NCBI GenBank assembly: GCA_964562905.1
Contig: CAZLVG010000001.1
Coordinates: 10,860-74,859, forward strand
DNA length: 64,000 nucleotides
Reading direction: 5' to 3'
Source of the DNA: CAYSWF01 sp964562905
Lineage (GTDB): Bacteria > Patescibacteriota > Andersenbacteria > UBA10190
Shown here: piece after piece, positions 35,092 through 43,523 of the stretch
Numbering within the stretch: position 1 is the first letter of the stretch
How the letters are laid out: each line of letters starts with the position of its first letter
Program-made: the position numbers and the translations under genes
Notes under the pieces: model-generated
What the model was told of the DNA's origin: nothing
What the model saw: the letters and a program-made list of their open reading frames with translations, nothing else
Database searches by the model: none

Positions 35092-35535
35092 CTATTTCAG
35101 CAAGCAGTCTGGTCCGGGCGGCAACAGCTTCATCTGTTTACTTTGCGCCAGTATGGCTTGAGTTTTGTTGTCAACCAGCACCAGCCGCACGTTTTCTCCC
35201 TGGGATTCAGCCAGCACCTCGCCGTCACAAGGCACCATCAGGCTGAAACTACCTGACGAAAGCTGCTCCGGACTTAAGTTGCCTACCTTTAAACTGACTC
35301 GGGGCAGCCGCAGCATCAACGCGGACGACTGGCTGCGGATGGCGGACACGTTCTCAGCCAAGCTGACTGTCACCGGCACCCCGGGCAGCAAGCGGGTAGT
35401 AGATGTTTCCAGGACGCCTATCTCGTAAGTAAGCGAGGCTCCTCTTATGGAAAGACCTCCCACCTGCAAAGCCAACCACACCAACACCAGCAGCGCCGCC
35501 ACGCTCACGCCCCCTGCCAGGTAATATTTGTTCAT
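35092..35535 (-). CDS. Hypothetical membrane-anchored protein with beta-rich exterior
   Basis: 147 residues from the ATG at 35535, where ATGA overlaps the PrsW stop. Residues 4-24 form a signal anchor (YYLAGGVSVAALLVLVWLALQVGG), and the remainder is a beta-rich extracytoplasmic domain of about 120 residues with two Cys (VPCDGEV and the near-terminal PDCLLK). No family recognised. Coupling to PrsW suggests a shared role. Its 3' end faces the UXS gene with only 9 nt between stops. Confidence 0.7.
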   Translation of the reverse strand: MNKYYLAGGVSVAALLVLVWLALQVGGLSIRGASLTYEIGVLETSTTRLLPGVPVTVSLAENVSAIRSQSSALMLRLPRVSLKVGNLSPEQLSSGSFSLMVPCDGEVLAESQGENVRLVLVDNKTQAILAQSKQMKLLPPGPDCLLK

Positions 35536-36476
35536 AGTCGCTCCTCTTTTTTCAGCTCTCTTAAAAATGTATACCTTAGGCGTCGCTCGCGCAACCAGGG
35601 AGCGTGCACGTTCCATGGCGACTCAAAACGCTTAAAAAGGCGGCGGATCAGCCTGGCTTTGGGCATGTCCGGCGCTTCCTGCTGCGCCAGCAGGCGGCCT
35701 TCTTTGCGCGCCACCGCGAAGAAATCCCGGCGCGTTGTCCATGACGCCAGTACCATCAGAGTAGGAACCATCATCAGCACGGCGTACGCCGCCAGGTTCA
35801 CGCCTAATAGTAAATCATACAATCCGTGTAGAAACCACGGGATGACGAAGGCCAGAAAATAAAATTTGCGCGGGCGCCATAAATCCAGCGCAGCCCGGGC
35901 CAGCCAAGCGCCCATCAGACCTCCGAAACTTACGTGGGCCAGCGTGGAGACAAGGAACCGCAAAAAGAAAACGAACACCAGCGTGTCGTAACTGCCCGCC
36001 GTAAACAGATTGAGGAAATACAGCGTGTTTTCCAGCGTGGCAAATCCCAGCCCCGCCGCTATACCCACCACCAGTCCGTCAAAAACCTGGTCAATAGACT
36101 TGCTGCGGACGATCCACAGCCGCAGTAATACGTACCTCAAACCCTCTTCCACCATGGCCACCATCAGAAAAGCGCCCACCGCCGGCAACACAATATCCAG
36201 CGGGCTGCGCAACGGCGTAATCGCTCCCACAAAATAATGGGAGGTGGCCGGCGACAGCTGATGCCACAGCTGCGACAGCCATTTTTCCGCCCGGAAAGCC
36301 GGCCAGACCAGCACCAGACCGGCGGCGAAAGCGCCGGCTACCAGAGTGGCGGGAACGGGCCGGTCACTGCGCCTCAGATACCACAACCAGATGAATAGCG
36401 TGGCTGGCAGTAAACTTAGGAGAAAAGCGATGATGCCTATAGCCAGTCCCGGCGGCAGATAAATAGCGGGAGTCAC
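35532..36476 (-). CDS. prsW: PrsW-family intramembrane metalloprotease
   Basis: About 314 residues with eight or so membrane helices. PrsW motifs are present in order: VEEGLRYVLL (EE), FATLENTLYFL (E-N), LAHVSFGGLMGAW (H) and the C-terminal HGLYDLLLG (H). In Bacillus, PrsW cleaves an anti-sigma factor; here the substrate is unknown. I place the start at the GTG at 36476 because an extended -10 (TGTTATACT) ends 7 nt before it; a TTG at 36500 would precede the promoter. It ends by a 4-nt overlap with the small membrane protein. Confidence 0.88.
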   Translation of the reverse strand: MTPAIYLPPGLAIGIIAFLLSLLPATLFIWLWYLRRSDRPVPATLVAGAFAAGLVLVWPAFRAEKWLSQLWHQLSPATSHYFVGAITPLRSPLDIVLPAVGAFLMVAMVEEGLRYVLLRLWIVRSKSIDQVFDGLVVGIAAGLGFATLENTLYFLNLFTAGSYDTLVFVFFLRFLVSTLAHVSFGGLMGAWLARAALDLWRPRKFYFLAFVIPWFLHGLYDLLLGVNLAAYAVLMMVPTLMVLASWTTRRDFFAVARKEGRLLAQQEAPDMPKARLIRRLFKRFESPWNVHAPWLRERRLRYTFLRELKKEERL

Positions 36477-36483
36477 GCCGTTA

Positions 36484-36492
36484 AGTATAACA
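36484..36492 (-). promoter_or_regulatory. Extended -10 promoter of prsW (TGT-TATACT)
   Basis: The minus strand TGTTATACT is a perfect extended -10. Seven nt separate it from the GTG at 36476, predicting a leaderless message and deciding the start codon. Confidence 0.55.
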
Positions 36493-36534
36493 CCGGTCAA
36501 AATAACCCGCTACGCCACGGCCTAAAAAGCGCCT

Positions 36535-36583
36535 AAAAAGCGGCGGCTGTCTTTTTTTCTCCTATACCCTTTTCCCCGCCGCT
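36535..36583 (-). terminator. Probable terminator of the pilus operon
   Basis: Minus strand AGCGGCGG (36583-36576) and CCGCCGCT (36546-36539) form an 8-bp stem with a long loop (29 nt), followed by TTTTTA. It lies 38 nt past the nucleotidyltransferase stop and before the prsW promoter. The long loop lowers confidence. Confidence 0.5.
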
Positions 36584-36620
36584 ATTTCCACCCGCCAGGC
36601 GGGAATGGTCAACCCAAAAT

Positions 36621-37025
36621 TCAAAGGGAAGACGACTTAAACACTTCCGGCCGATAGGGTTTCAGCCTGACCACTTTAACCTCTTCCTTGCCCGCGCGTT
36701 CAAGTAGACGGCGTACGGTATCGTCATCCGGCTTCTGGTCGTACCCGAGAGCCAGAACGTCAAACTCCAGTTCCTCTAGGAGACGGTAGGGACGAGGGTT
36801 AGGCCACTCGTCACCTAACAAAGCTTTACGCACAACGGACAGAGCTAATACTTTTTCAAGACGGACCCGTTGCGGCAGTCTTGGTTCTCTCCTTTTCACG
36901 TGCCTGATATAACTGTCCCGCGCTACTACCACCGTCAGGCGGTCTCCCCATGCCAAAGCTTGGCGGAAAAAATAACGGTGGCCCGCGTGCAAGGAGTCAA
37001 AAGTCCCGAACACCAGCACCGTCAT
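36621..37025 (-). CDS. Cytidylyltransferase-like nucleotidyltransferase
   Basis: 134 residues with the HxGH nucleotidyltransferase signature FGTFDSLHAGHRYFFRQA, and a later ALGYDQKPDD segment typical of glycerol-3-phosphate cytidylyltransferase or archaeal-type FAD synthase relatives. Which substrate is used cannot be told. It overlaps the last gene of the second pil module by 4 nt (ATGA), so it ends the pilus operon. Confidence 0.85.
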   Translation of the reverse strand: MTVLVFGTFDSLHAGHRYFFRQALAWGDRLTVVVARDSYIRHVKRREPRLPQRVRLEKVLALSVVRKALLGDEWPNPRPYRLLEELEFDVLALGYDQKPDDDTVRRLLERAGKEEVKVVRLKPYRPEVFKSSSL

Positions 37026-37351
37026 TCAGGATTTTTTCTAAAAACGCGGTCATACGAGGCATAATCACGAGTGAGGTGCCTAGTCCTTTTCAACCTCTGC
37101 TCATCAATAGACCGCAGCATTTCTGTATTGATAAGCGGCGCGCCTTCCTTCACGGTCGCCGGCGGACCGGGATCACGCCGCAGTCTGGTCCACGCATAAT
37201 TATATACCAGCCAAAGACCTATCCCGGCAAACATGACGGCTAACAAATATCTGAAGCGCGAGTCCGCTAATACCAACCACAGGGACGCCCCGGCGTTTTT
37301 CACGCGTCCGTACCAGCCGCGTAGCCAGTCTTTATTTCTAACGTTGTTCAT
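37022..37351 (-). CDS. Small single-pass membrane protein of pil module 2 (X2)
   Basis: 109 residues: about 30 cytoplasmic residues, one helix at about 33-54 (FRYLLAVMFAGIGLWLVYNYAW), then a charged exterior with PLINTEMLRSIDEQRL. Its counterpart at 39514-39837 has the same length, layout and place in module 1 (LDLSTDLIDRLELW), so the two are probably paralogues. It could stand in for PilP, but there is no lipobox or PilP fold. It overlaps pilO2 by 14 nt and the nucleotidyltransferase by 4 nt. Confidence 0.7.
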   Translation of the reverse strand: MNNVRNKDWLRGWYGRVKNAGASLWLVLADSRFRYLLAVMFAGIGLWLVYNYAWTRLRRDPGPPATVKEGAPLINTEMLRSIDEQRLKRTRHLTRDYASYDRVFRKNPE

Positions 37352-37907
37352 TTTTCTGTAGATAAAAAACTATTGACATATCCAGATTAAAGTTCTGGCC
37401 CTCGCCAGGCCTAATAAGTAAAGAGTCTATTTGCACCAACCCTTGTATATGCTCCATGGCCTCCAAGTACCGCAGCAGCATGGACGGTCGGGCCGAGGCT
37501 GACACTGAGATAGTGAGAGGGAAGATGGGTACACTGTGGCCTTCTTGATCCTTAAGGTCATGACCTTCCCTGATATTGACCACGTCAATTTCCAGGCCGG
37601 TACGTTGCGCCACGCTTTCCACGCGCTCCAGCACCTGAATAGTGTCCCTATCTTGGGGAACTACCACCGCTAGCCGTTCCAGGGAGCCTTTTTCCCTCTT
37701 TATACCCTCTGCCAGCTTTTCCGCGCGTTCTTTCACGTCCGCCGCCTGCTTAATCTGGGAACGGCTTCTTTGTACCATGGTGGCCATGGCGGCCGCCTTT
37801 CTCCACAAGTACGGCTGGACCGCCATCAGGCCGGCCGCCACCAGGACAGTGACAACCAACACCCGCAGACGCTTCCTTACCCGGGGGCGCAAGTTATTGA
37901 TCCACAT
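37338..37907 (-). CDS. pilO: Type IV pilus inner-membrane protein PilO, copy 2
   Basis: 189 residues. A membrane helix at about 14-32 is followed by a coiled coil (RSRSQIKQAADVKERAEKLAEGIKREKGSLERLAVVVPQD) and a ferredoxin-like domain with PLTISVSASARPSMLLRYLEAMEHIQGLVQID. This is the PilO layout. PilO pairs with PilN to align the pilus across the envelope. It overlaps pilN2 by 14 nt and X2 by 14 nt. Confidence 0.85.
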   Translation of the reverse strand: MWINNLRPRVRKRLRVLVVTVLVAAGLMAVQPYLWRKAAAMATMVQRSRSQIKQAADVKERAEKLAEGIKREKGSLERLAVVVPQDRDTIQVLERVESVAQRTGLEIDVVNIREGHDLKDQEGHSVPIFPLTISVSASARPSMLLRYLEAMEHIQGLVQIDSLLIRPGEGQNFNLDMSIVFYLQKNEQR

Positions 37908-38454
37908 AGTCCTCCTTAAGCGTTAAAGTAAATTCATAGGGCGCGTTGACAGGATTCAACAGGTTAGCGCGAGGAGCTTTCACGTCTTTTACCCAGGGCA
38001 GCTCGCCAAGCCGTTCTTCAAAAACCACCAGCGAACTGCGCGCCACAGAGGAACCGGAGAAATAAATGGTATTGCTCTCGCGGTCGGCTTCTAATCTCCC
38101 AATGATTATGCCGGACGGAACAATATCCAGCAAGTCGGGAATAATATCGGACCAAACCAGTCTTTCCCGCCCCAGGGAATCTATAACTTCCAACAAGCTG
38201 TTATACCTTTTTACCTCACTTTTCTTTCTGTCGTAAGCGGCGACCTGCCGCCCCAGTTCAGACTCCGCCGTTCTGTTGGACGTTAAGTTGGCAAAACCCC
38301 ACAAGCCGACACTGACCGCCGCCGCCAACAACGCCAGGGACAAGAGTCCGACTGCCACCGCGCGCGCAAAACGAGTCACAGCGTTCAGCGTAACTTCCTG
38401 GCGCAAGCTCCAACGCCTAGCGGGAGGCAGCAGGTTCATCTGTTTTTGCGCCAT
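37894..38454 (-). CDS. pilN: Type IV pilus inner-membrane protein PilN, copy 2
   Basis: 186 residues from the ATG at 38454. The N-terminus has MAQKQMNLLPPARR, the conserved NLLP segment by which PilN docks into PilM. A helix follows (VGLLSLALLAAAVSVGLWGF), then coiled coil and a ferredoxin-like domain (IIIGRLEADRESNTIYFSGSS). An earlier frame start at 38547 is not credible. It lies 10 nt after pilM2. Confidence 0.9.
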   Translation of the reverse strand: MAQKQMNLLPPARRWSLRQEVTLNAVTRFARAVAVGLLSLALLAAAVSVGLWGFANLTSNRTAESELGRQVAAYDRKKSEVKRYNSLLEVIDSLGRERLVWSDIIPDLLDIVPSGIIIGRLEADRESNTIYFSGSSVARSSLVVFEERLGELPWVKDVKAPRANLLNPVNAPYEFTLTLKEDYVDQ

Positions 38455-38464
38455 AGCGTCAAGG

Positions 38465-39517
38465 TTAGTCCCCCAAGTTTTCGTCTCTAAGAGCCAGGCC
38501 GATGGCCGTAGTAAAATGCATGGCGTCAGCCGTGGAGATGTTGGCACCTCCCGTCGTTACTTTCCCTCCCACGTTAGTCCAGGGACTGCCTAGCTGTACA
38601 GGAACTCCGGAAAAAATCTTTCCGAACTCCCCGGTCATGCCGCTTAAATTAGATCCGCCGCCGGCCAGCAGTATAGCTCTTACCCTTTCCTCGGGCGGCA
38701 GTTGCACCACCATCTCCTTAACCACCCGCTCCACCTGCCGTATCAGCTCCAGCACTCCTTCTTTCAAAACTTCCCTAAGTTGCGTGCCCTCTTTCCCGGC
38801 TGGCCCCGCGGCTGACTTTTTCTCGGCCGCTTCGGACAAGGATAGGCCGAGCCTGGCGGCCAGCCGCCGCGTAAGGTCGTCGCCCCCCGTCTGAATGCTG
38901 GCCGTATACCGCATGGCACCACGGTCAAAAAACACCACGTTAGTCGAGGTAGCGCCCAGATCAATAACCAGCACACCCCGTATGTCCGCCGCTTCCTCTC
39001 TTGACCGAGGCAGCAGGCAGCGTACCACCGACCTGGCTTCTAGCTCCAGCGCCATGACATTCAAACCCAAGCCGTCCAGCACAGCCAACAAAGGATCAAC
39101 AACTTCGCGCTGAGCCACGCCTACCAGTACCTGGTGGTAGCGGCCTTCCCGCGACGAGTCCACCGGTTCCCAGTCAAGATAAACCTTGTCTAGGTCAAAA
39201 GGGATGTGGCGCCTGATCGCCCAACGTACAGCCTCATCAGCTTCCCGTTCTTTCATAGTAGGCAAATCAATAACCCGCAGAAAAGATTGCATCTCTGGTA
39301 TGGAAGCTACCGCGTATTTTTCTTTCACCGGTAAAGGGGAACAACGGGTCATAGCTTGGCCGAGTGCTTTAGTAACGGCTGGTATGTCTTGCACTATTCC
39401 TCTTCGCATAAGACGGGGAGCCAGCGGCGACCAGCACACCGTGCGCAATAGCGGATAATCCCCGCCCGTCACCTCGGCCACCTTTATGGACTTGTCAGAG
39501 ATGTCTATACCAATCAT
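38465..39517 (-). CDS. pilM: Type IV pilus ATPase-like protein PilM, copy 2
   Basis: 350 residues from the ATG at 39517. Actin-like fold with MIGIDISDKSIKVAEVTGG (phosphate 1), VLVIDLGATSTNVVFFDRG (phosphate 2), and ILLAGGGSNLSGM (adenosine). PilM binds nucleotide and the PilN N-terminus at the cytoplasmic face. It shows clear paralogy to the copy at 41067-42092. It overlaps the stop of X1 by 4 nt. Confidence 0.95.
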   Translation of the reverse strand: MIGIDISDKSIKVAEVTGGDYPLLRTVCWSPLAPRLMRRGIVQDIPAVTKALGQAMTRCSPLPVKEKYAVASIPEMQSFLRVIDLPTMKEREADEAVRWAIRRHIPFDLDKVYLDWEPVDSSREGRYHQVLVGVAQREVVDPLLAVLDGLGLNVMALELEARSVVRCLLPRSREEAADIRGVLVIDLGATSTNVVFFDRGAMRYTASIQTGGDDLTRRLAARLGLSLSEAAEKKSAAGPAGKEGTQLREVLKEGVLELIRQVERVVKEMVVQLPPEERVRAILLAGGGSNLSGMTGEFGKIFSGVPVQLGSPWTNVGGKVTTGGANISTADAMHFTTAIGLALRDENLGD

Positions 39518-39837
39518 AGAATTCCGTCGGGAACCGACATGCCTGACGACAGCTCGGCATCCCACTGCTCTATCCATAACTCCAAGCGATCAATCAAGTC
39601 CGTGGACAGGTCCAAAGTATTCGCCGGCTGCTCGACTGTCCCGGGCGGCTCCAGATACAACAAGGTTAAAACCAGATACAGCCCCAGCAGTAATACCAAA
39701 ACGGCGGCCATAATGTCTAGAGCGTGGCTGTGGCCGGTCAACACCCAGCGCCCAACCGAACGAAACTTGTTCTTGAGCTTGTGGGTTAAGCGCAACCAGT
39801 TCTCTTTATCCGTGAGTAGTTTTACGTCAATCTTCAT
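39514..39837 (-). CDS. Small single-pass membrane protein of pil module 1 (X1)
   Basis: 107 residues from the ATG at 39837 (an in-frame ATG at 39855 is possible). About 40 cytoplasmic residues, a helix at about 43-64 (DIMAAVLVLLLGLYLVLTLLYL), then a short acidic exterior with LDLSTDLIDRLELWIEQWDAEL. Same position and layout as X2 in the second module. Family not recognised; a PilP-like partner of PilNO is a guess from position. It overlaps pilO1 by 11 nt and pilM2 by 4 nt. Confidence 0.7.
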   Translation of the reverse strand: MKIDVKLLTDKENWLRLTHKLKNKFRSVGRWVLTGHSHALDIMAAVLVLLLGLYLVLTLLYLEPPGTVEQPANTLDLSTDLIDRLELWIEQWDAELSSGMSVPDGIL

Positions 39838-40507
39838 AACCACTTTCTTGACCATCGCCCTCTTCGGCCAATATGGATATCACCGCTTGCGCGCTAAGAT
39901 GCCCTGTTTTTTGCGGCTGCTGGCTGTCTTTTTCGGACGAGCCGGGCGGTCCGCCGGGCGGCGCCGGCAGTCCCGCTCCGAGTGGCCTTTTGACCGACTC
40001 TCTCACTGTAAACTGCCAGTCAGCCACCTGTACCAAGTACGGCTGGTACTCCAGATAATGGAGCCAGCGCAGCGTATTTTCAGGGTCGCCGGCAGCGACA
40101 AGATGCATCCTAACTTCTCGCAAAGGCCCTGATGGTTTTATTATGTTGCCTTTTTCATCTTTCTTTATCTCTTCTTCCACATCCGGTATGGTCAGTCTGA
40201 CATTGAAATCAGCAGCAGATTTTTCCAGTCTCCCTATCACACTGCTCAAGTCGTCCCGACGAGGCACGAAGGCCAAAATACGGTTGATATCGTGCCGGCG
40301 GTCAGCCAGCTTCTCCTCCAGCTCCGTCAGGCGGCTGGCGCTGGCCAGGCTTTGCTCCAGCGCCGACCGGAGGCTGGCCGCGGCGCGCCGCTTATCTTGA
40401 ATAAAGGAATGCAGTCCCAGCACCACTCCCAGTAGCGCCAGGATCAGTACGGCCTCAACTACTCTCCATATTATCAGCTGCTTGATTGTCCGCTTGGCCA
40501 GCAACAT
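39827..40507 (-). CDS. pilO: Type IV pilus inner-membrane protein PilO, copy 1
   Basis: 226 residues: helix at about 17-32 (VEAVLILALLGVVLGLHSFI), coiled coil (about 45-75), then a ferredoxin-like domain with FNVRLTIPDVEEEI and VRMHLVAAGDPENTLRWLHYLEYQPYLVQV. The C-terminus adds a Pro/Gly-rich tail (GLPAPPGGPPGSSEK). It follows pilN1 by 6 nt. Confidence 0.85.
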   Translation of the reverse strand: MLLAKRTIKQLIIWRVVEAVLILALLGVVLGLHSFIQDKRRAAASLRSALEQSLASASRLTELEEKLADRRHDINRILAFVPRRDDLSSVIGRLEKSAADFNVRLTIPDVEEEIKKDEKGNIIKPSGPLREVRMHLVAAGDPENTLRWLHYLEYQPYLVQVADWQFTVRESVKRPLGAGLPAPPGGPPGSSEKDSQQPQKTGHLSAQAVISILAEEGDGQESGYED

Positions 40508-40513
40508 ATTCTC

Positions 40514-41041
40514 CTACCTTCTGTGTAATTTAAAGGAAAAAGTGGGCTCCGGCTCCAGGGCAAAATTACGCAGCGGCGCTTCCACTTGCCGCACCCAGTC
40601 TAGCCCTTTCAGCTTTTGCTGGTATTCTACCACCGCCTGGCGTTCGGAAGCGGTTCCGTTAATAACCAGTACTGAAGGTTCTTCTTCGTGAACCTCTAAG
40701 CCGGTCAGGCGCAAAGCCGGCGGCATAATCTCTAACGCGTCCTCCACACTGTCCGACCAGGGCTGGTAACTTACACGTCGCTGCTCAAACTCGCGCAGTA
40801 ACCGGTTAACTTCCTCCACCTCCCTGACCACCTCGGAGTGAAAACCATCTCCTTCCGTTTTGCTGCCAGCCATCCCTTCTTCGATCTGCTGAAAAACCAC
40901 AAAGATAGCCGCCAGTGCTCCTACCAGCAGCAGCAACAGCAGGTAGATCCTGTTTAAAAAGCGTCCCAAGCGGCACAAGTATAAACGCCTGGTGCGCTTT
41001 CTCAGAAGAGGTTTAGGCAGGAGGTTTATTTCTTTACTCAT
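40514..41041 (-). CDS. pilN: Type IV pilus inner-membrane protein PilN, copy 1
   Basis: 175 residues. The PilM-docking motif EINLLPKPLLRKRTR is at the N-terminus, a helix follows (IYLLLLLLVGALAAIFVVF, about 32-50), then coiled coil and a ferredoxin-like domain (LTGLEVHEEEPSVLVINGTASERQAVVEYQQKL). It follows pilM1 by 25 nt. Confidence 0.9.
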   Translation of the reverse strand: MSKEINLLPKPLLRKRTRRLYLCRLGRFLNRIYLLLLLLVGALAAIFVVFQQIEEGMAGSKTEGDGFHSEVVREVEEVNRLLREFEQRRVSYQPWSDSVEDALEIMPPALRLTGLEVHEEEPSVLVINGTASERQAVVEYQQKLKGLDWVRQVEAPLRNFALEPEPTFSFKLHRR

Positions 41042-41066
41042 ACGTTACCGCCGCAACTGCTCCTAC

Positions 41067-42092
41067 TTATTCTACCTGCCTAAGAGACAGGCCTAAGGCA
41101 GTGGAAAAGTGCACTGACTCTCGTAATGACAAGGGTATCTTCTTCTTAGCCGATTTTAAAGGCAAGATATTGACCCAGGGATTGCCGCGCTGCACATGGA
41201 CGTTATCAAAAAAGCGCAGAAAAACCCGATCTAGTCCAGGAAAGTTAGCGCCGCCGCCGGTTAACAATATCTCTCTGACCTCGTGCTGCTCGTCAATACT
41301 GTTATAAAACTCCACAATGCCCAATATCTCCATAACCAACCCTTCCTGCGCCGCTCGCATTCTCTCTGCCATCAAGGCTGCCTCTTCCTCCGGCAGCTCC
41401 TCTTCCCTAGGAAAAGACAACTCTTTAGCCTCGCGGGCAGGCAACGCTTTGAGGAGGTCCTGTCCCCCCCGCTGCAAACTAGCCGTAAACCGAATAGTCC
41501 CGTGGTCATGAATCACCACGTTGGTAGCTGTCCCCCCCAAATCAACCAGTAACAGGCCCTGATGAGCTTTAAGCTCTCGCGAAACCAAAGCCCGCACAAT
41601 GGCCTGACTTTCCAGCTCCAGCGCCGCCACGTCCAGCTGTAACTCATACAGAACCTCTAACAGCGGATCTACCACCTTTTTCTGAGCTGCTCCCACCAAC
41701 ACCTCCTGCTTACCTTCAACCACTTTATGCCCCGACTTAACAGGCTGCCAGTCAACATATACGTTCTCCAGTCCAAAGGGAATATGCCGCGCCACTTCCC
41801 ACGGCACTGCTTCTTCTATCTCCTCCGGGTCCATAATGGGCAACTGCGTCACCCGCAAAAATGACTGCGTTTCCGGCACGGAAACCGTTACCGGATCGTC
41901 CCACGACAACAGCCGGCAATATTTCCTAGCCCGGGACAGTGTCTTTTTTAAAATGGAAGGTTGTTGTATTACGCCCCGCTCAATAACTCCGTTAGGGATT
42001 GGTTGCCAGCAGTGGGCCAGCAGCCGACGTGGAGAACTTTCCGACAGCTGAACCACCTTCACGGAACGGTCCGATATGTCTAGGCCTATCAT
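41067..42092 (-). CDS. pilM: Type IV pilus ATPase-like protein PilM, copy 1
   Basis: 341 residues. Actin-like motifs: MIGLDISDRSVKVVQLSES, LLLVDLGGTATNVVIHDHG, ILLTGGGANFPGLDRVF. PilM2 matches it throughout (PETQSFLRV, RHIPF.L..VYVDW, VVDPLLEVL). Overlaps the upstream PilX-like gene by 4 nt. Confidence 0.95.
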   Translation of the reverse strand: MIGLDISDRSVKVVQLSESSPRRLLAHCWQPIPNGVIERGVIQQPSILKKTLSRARKYCRLLSWDDPVTVSVPETQSFLRVTQLPIMDPEEIEEAVPWEVARHIPFGLENVYVDWQPVKSGHKVVEGKQEVLVGAAQKKVVDPLLEVLYELQLDVAALELESQAIVRALVSRELKAHQGLLLVDLGGTATNVVIHDHGTIRFTASLQRGGQDLLKALPAREAKELSFPREEELPEEEAALMAERMRAAQEGLVMEILGIVEFYNSIDEQHEVREILLTGGGANFPGLDRVFLRFFDNVHVQRGNPWVNILPLKSAKKKIPLSLRESVHFSTALGLSLRQVE

Positions 42093-43483
42093 TGCACCTC
42101 CTCCCAGGAAATAAACTTATACTGCCCGGTGGTGGGGAAATAAGGCGGGGGTAAGTATAGCATGTTGGGATCGTACTCGGAGACCCCTTCCTGGTAGCCG
42201 CTGACTACCGTGCCGTCAGAGTCAACCCAACTGGTGACGGGCACCAAGTTACTGGCTATCATGCCGTAGCGGGTGATCCTGGTTTTCAGTCGGTGCTCTC
42301 CATAATAATAGTACCGGCGGCCGAACCTCCCTTTCTGGGCTATATAAGCACCGTCCAGCTGCAGGTAATCGGGAGCGGCGGAATAAGGAATGAGCACGTG
42401 GCGCTGGGCTATAGCTCCCAGCGCGCGCGAGCCGTCCTTCACCCCGCCATAGCTGATGTCACCATTAACAATAATGTCCACGTTAGTGCCGGGCGCGTCG
42501 GGAAATCTGCCCGCGGCCACCGTAACGCGGTCCCTTACTTCTCCTTCCATCCACAGCGTATCTTCCACATATATCACGCCCCCGGACGGCACCAACTGTG
42601 TTCCCAAAAAGGTTTCCTGGCCGATATCGTGCGAAGTCCATTGCCAGCCCGTCTCCGGAAACCACGACCATATGTTTGACCCTTTACTGTTCACTTCGTA
42701 CATGGAGTAAGTGTTGTCCGCGTTAAAAACCAGATGGTAGCCATAATTACCTGAAGTACCGTAATAAGTGCCGGCCTGCTGCGCCAGGTCTTTCATGTCC
42801 AGCAGGTCCAGCGTCAACGAAGCGTAATCCACCACCGGCACCGGAAATTCCCATAAATCCCGCATCTCCCCGCTTCCCCACACCCCCGGCTTCTCTTCGT
42901 AGTCGCACCCGTGATGCGGCTGGCAAATGTAAGTTTCTTTAGCGCTGGCCATTAGGCTCTCCGAATAACCGTCCATCCTTATCCCTCCGTTAGCGTGTAC
43001 CGGACCGTTTATCTCGCCGCCGTACCACACGTCACTGTTGGTTATAGACGAGTACCGCGCCAGCGACTCTTTGCCATACCGTGCCTTTAGGGTAACTTCC
43101 CGGCTTGGCTGGCTGGACGTGGTGCCTACTGACTGGATCATAACCACGTCACTCCCGGACAGTGACTGAAACGTAACCTCAAAGGAGCCCAGCACCCCCG
43201 CGTATTGATCTTCCACTTCCCGTGTTTCGGAGGAAAAATCTTCCGTGCTGTGCGCCAGCCGCCAGCGGCCGTAGTTGAGACCGGCTTCCGCGATCTGAAA
43301 AGCCAGCTCGTCGCCGGACTGCAGTACGGCCTCGTGGTAAGTGCGGCTGACTAAGCCCGCCAGGCCCGTAAAAATGACCACGAACATAACTACGAATACC
43401 AGTGTCATTATCAGCACGCCGCCTCGCTGGCGGCTAACGCCGCCGGAAGCTCCTGCGCCAAAGCAATCCCTCAAGAAGGACAT
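42089..43483 (-). CDS. PilX-like minor pilin with large C-terminal domain (X-type, set 2)
   Basis: About 464 residues (ATG at 43483; 43501 possible). The PilX-type N-terminus SRQRGGVLIMTLVFVVMFVVIFTGLAGLVSRTYHEA has no Glu5 and is followed by GDELAFQIAEAGLNYGRWRL, the conserved A-F-x-I-A-E-A-G-x-x-Y helix. The rest is beta-rich and ends in a Tyr-rich segment. It lies between the mannosyltransferase (40 nt) and pilM1 (4-nt overlap). It pairs in type with the 285-residue protein at 47752. Confidence 0.8.
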   Translation of the reverse strand: MSFLRDCFGAGASGGVSRQRGGVLIMTLVFVVMFVVIFTGLAGLVSRTYHEAVLQSGDELAFQIAEAGLNYGRWRLAHSTEDFSSETREVEDQYAGVLGSFEVTFQSLSGSDVVMIQSVGTTSSQPSREVTLKARYGKESLARYSSITNSDVWYGGEINGPVHANGGIRMDGYSESLMASAKETYICQPHHGCDYEEKPGVWGSGEMRDLWEFPVPVVDYASLTLDLLDMKDLAQQAGTYYGTSGNYGYHLVFNADNTYSMYEVNSKGSNIWSWFPETGWQWTSHDIGQETFLGTQLVPSGGVIYVEDTLWMEGEVRDRVTVAAGRFPDAPGTNVDIIVNGDISYGGVKDGSRALGAIAQRHVLIPYSAAPDYLQLDGAYIAQKGRFGRRYYYYGEHRLKTRITRYGMIASNLVPVTSWVDSDGTVVSGYQEGVSEYDPNMLYLPPPYFPTTGQYKFISWEEVQ

Positions 43484-43523
43484 GAATATATAATAACACA
43501 CCGCGGTTATTCAAAAACCGCGG

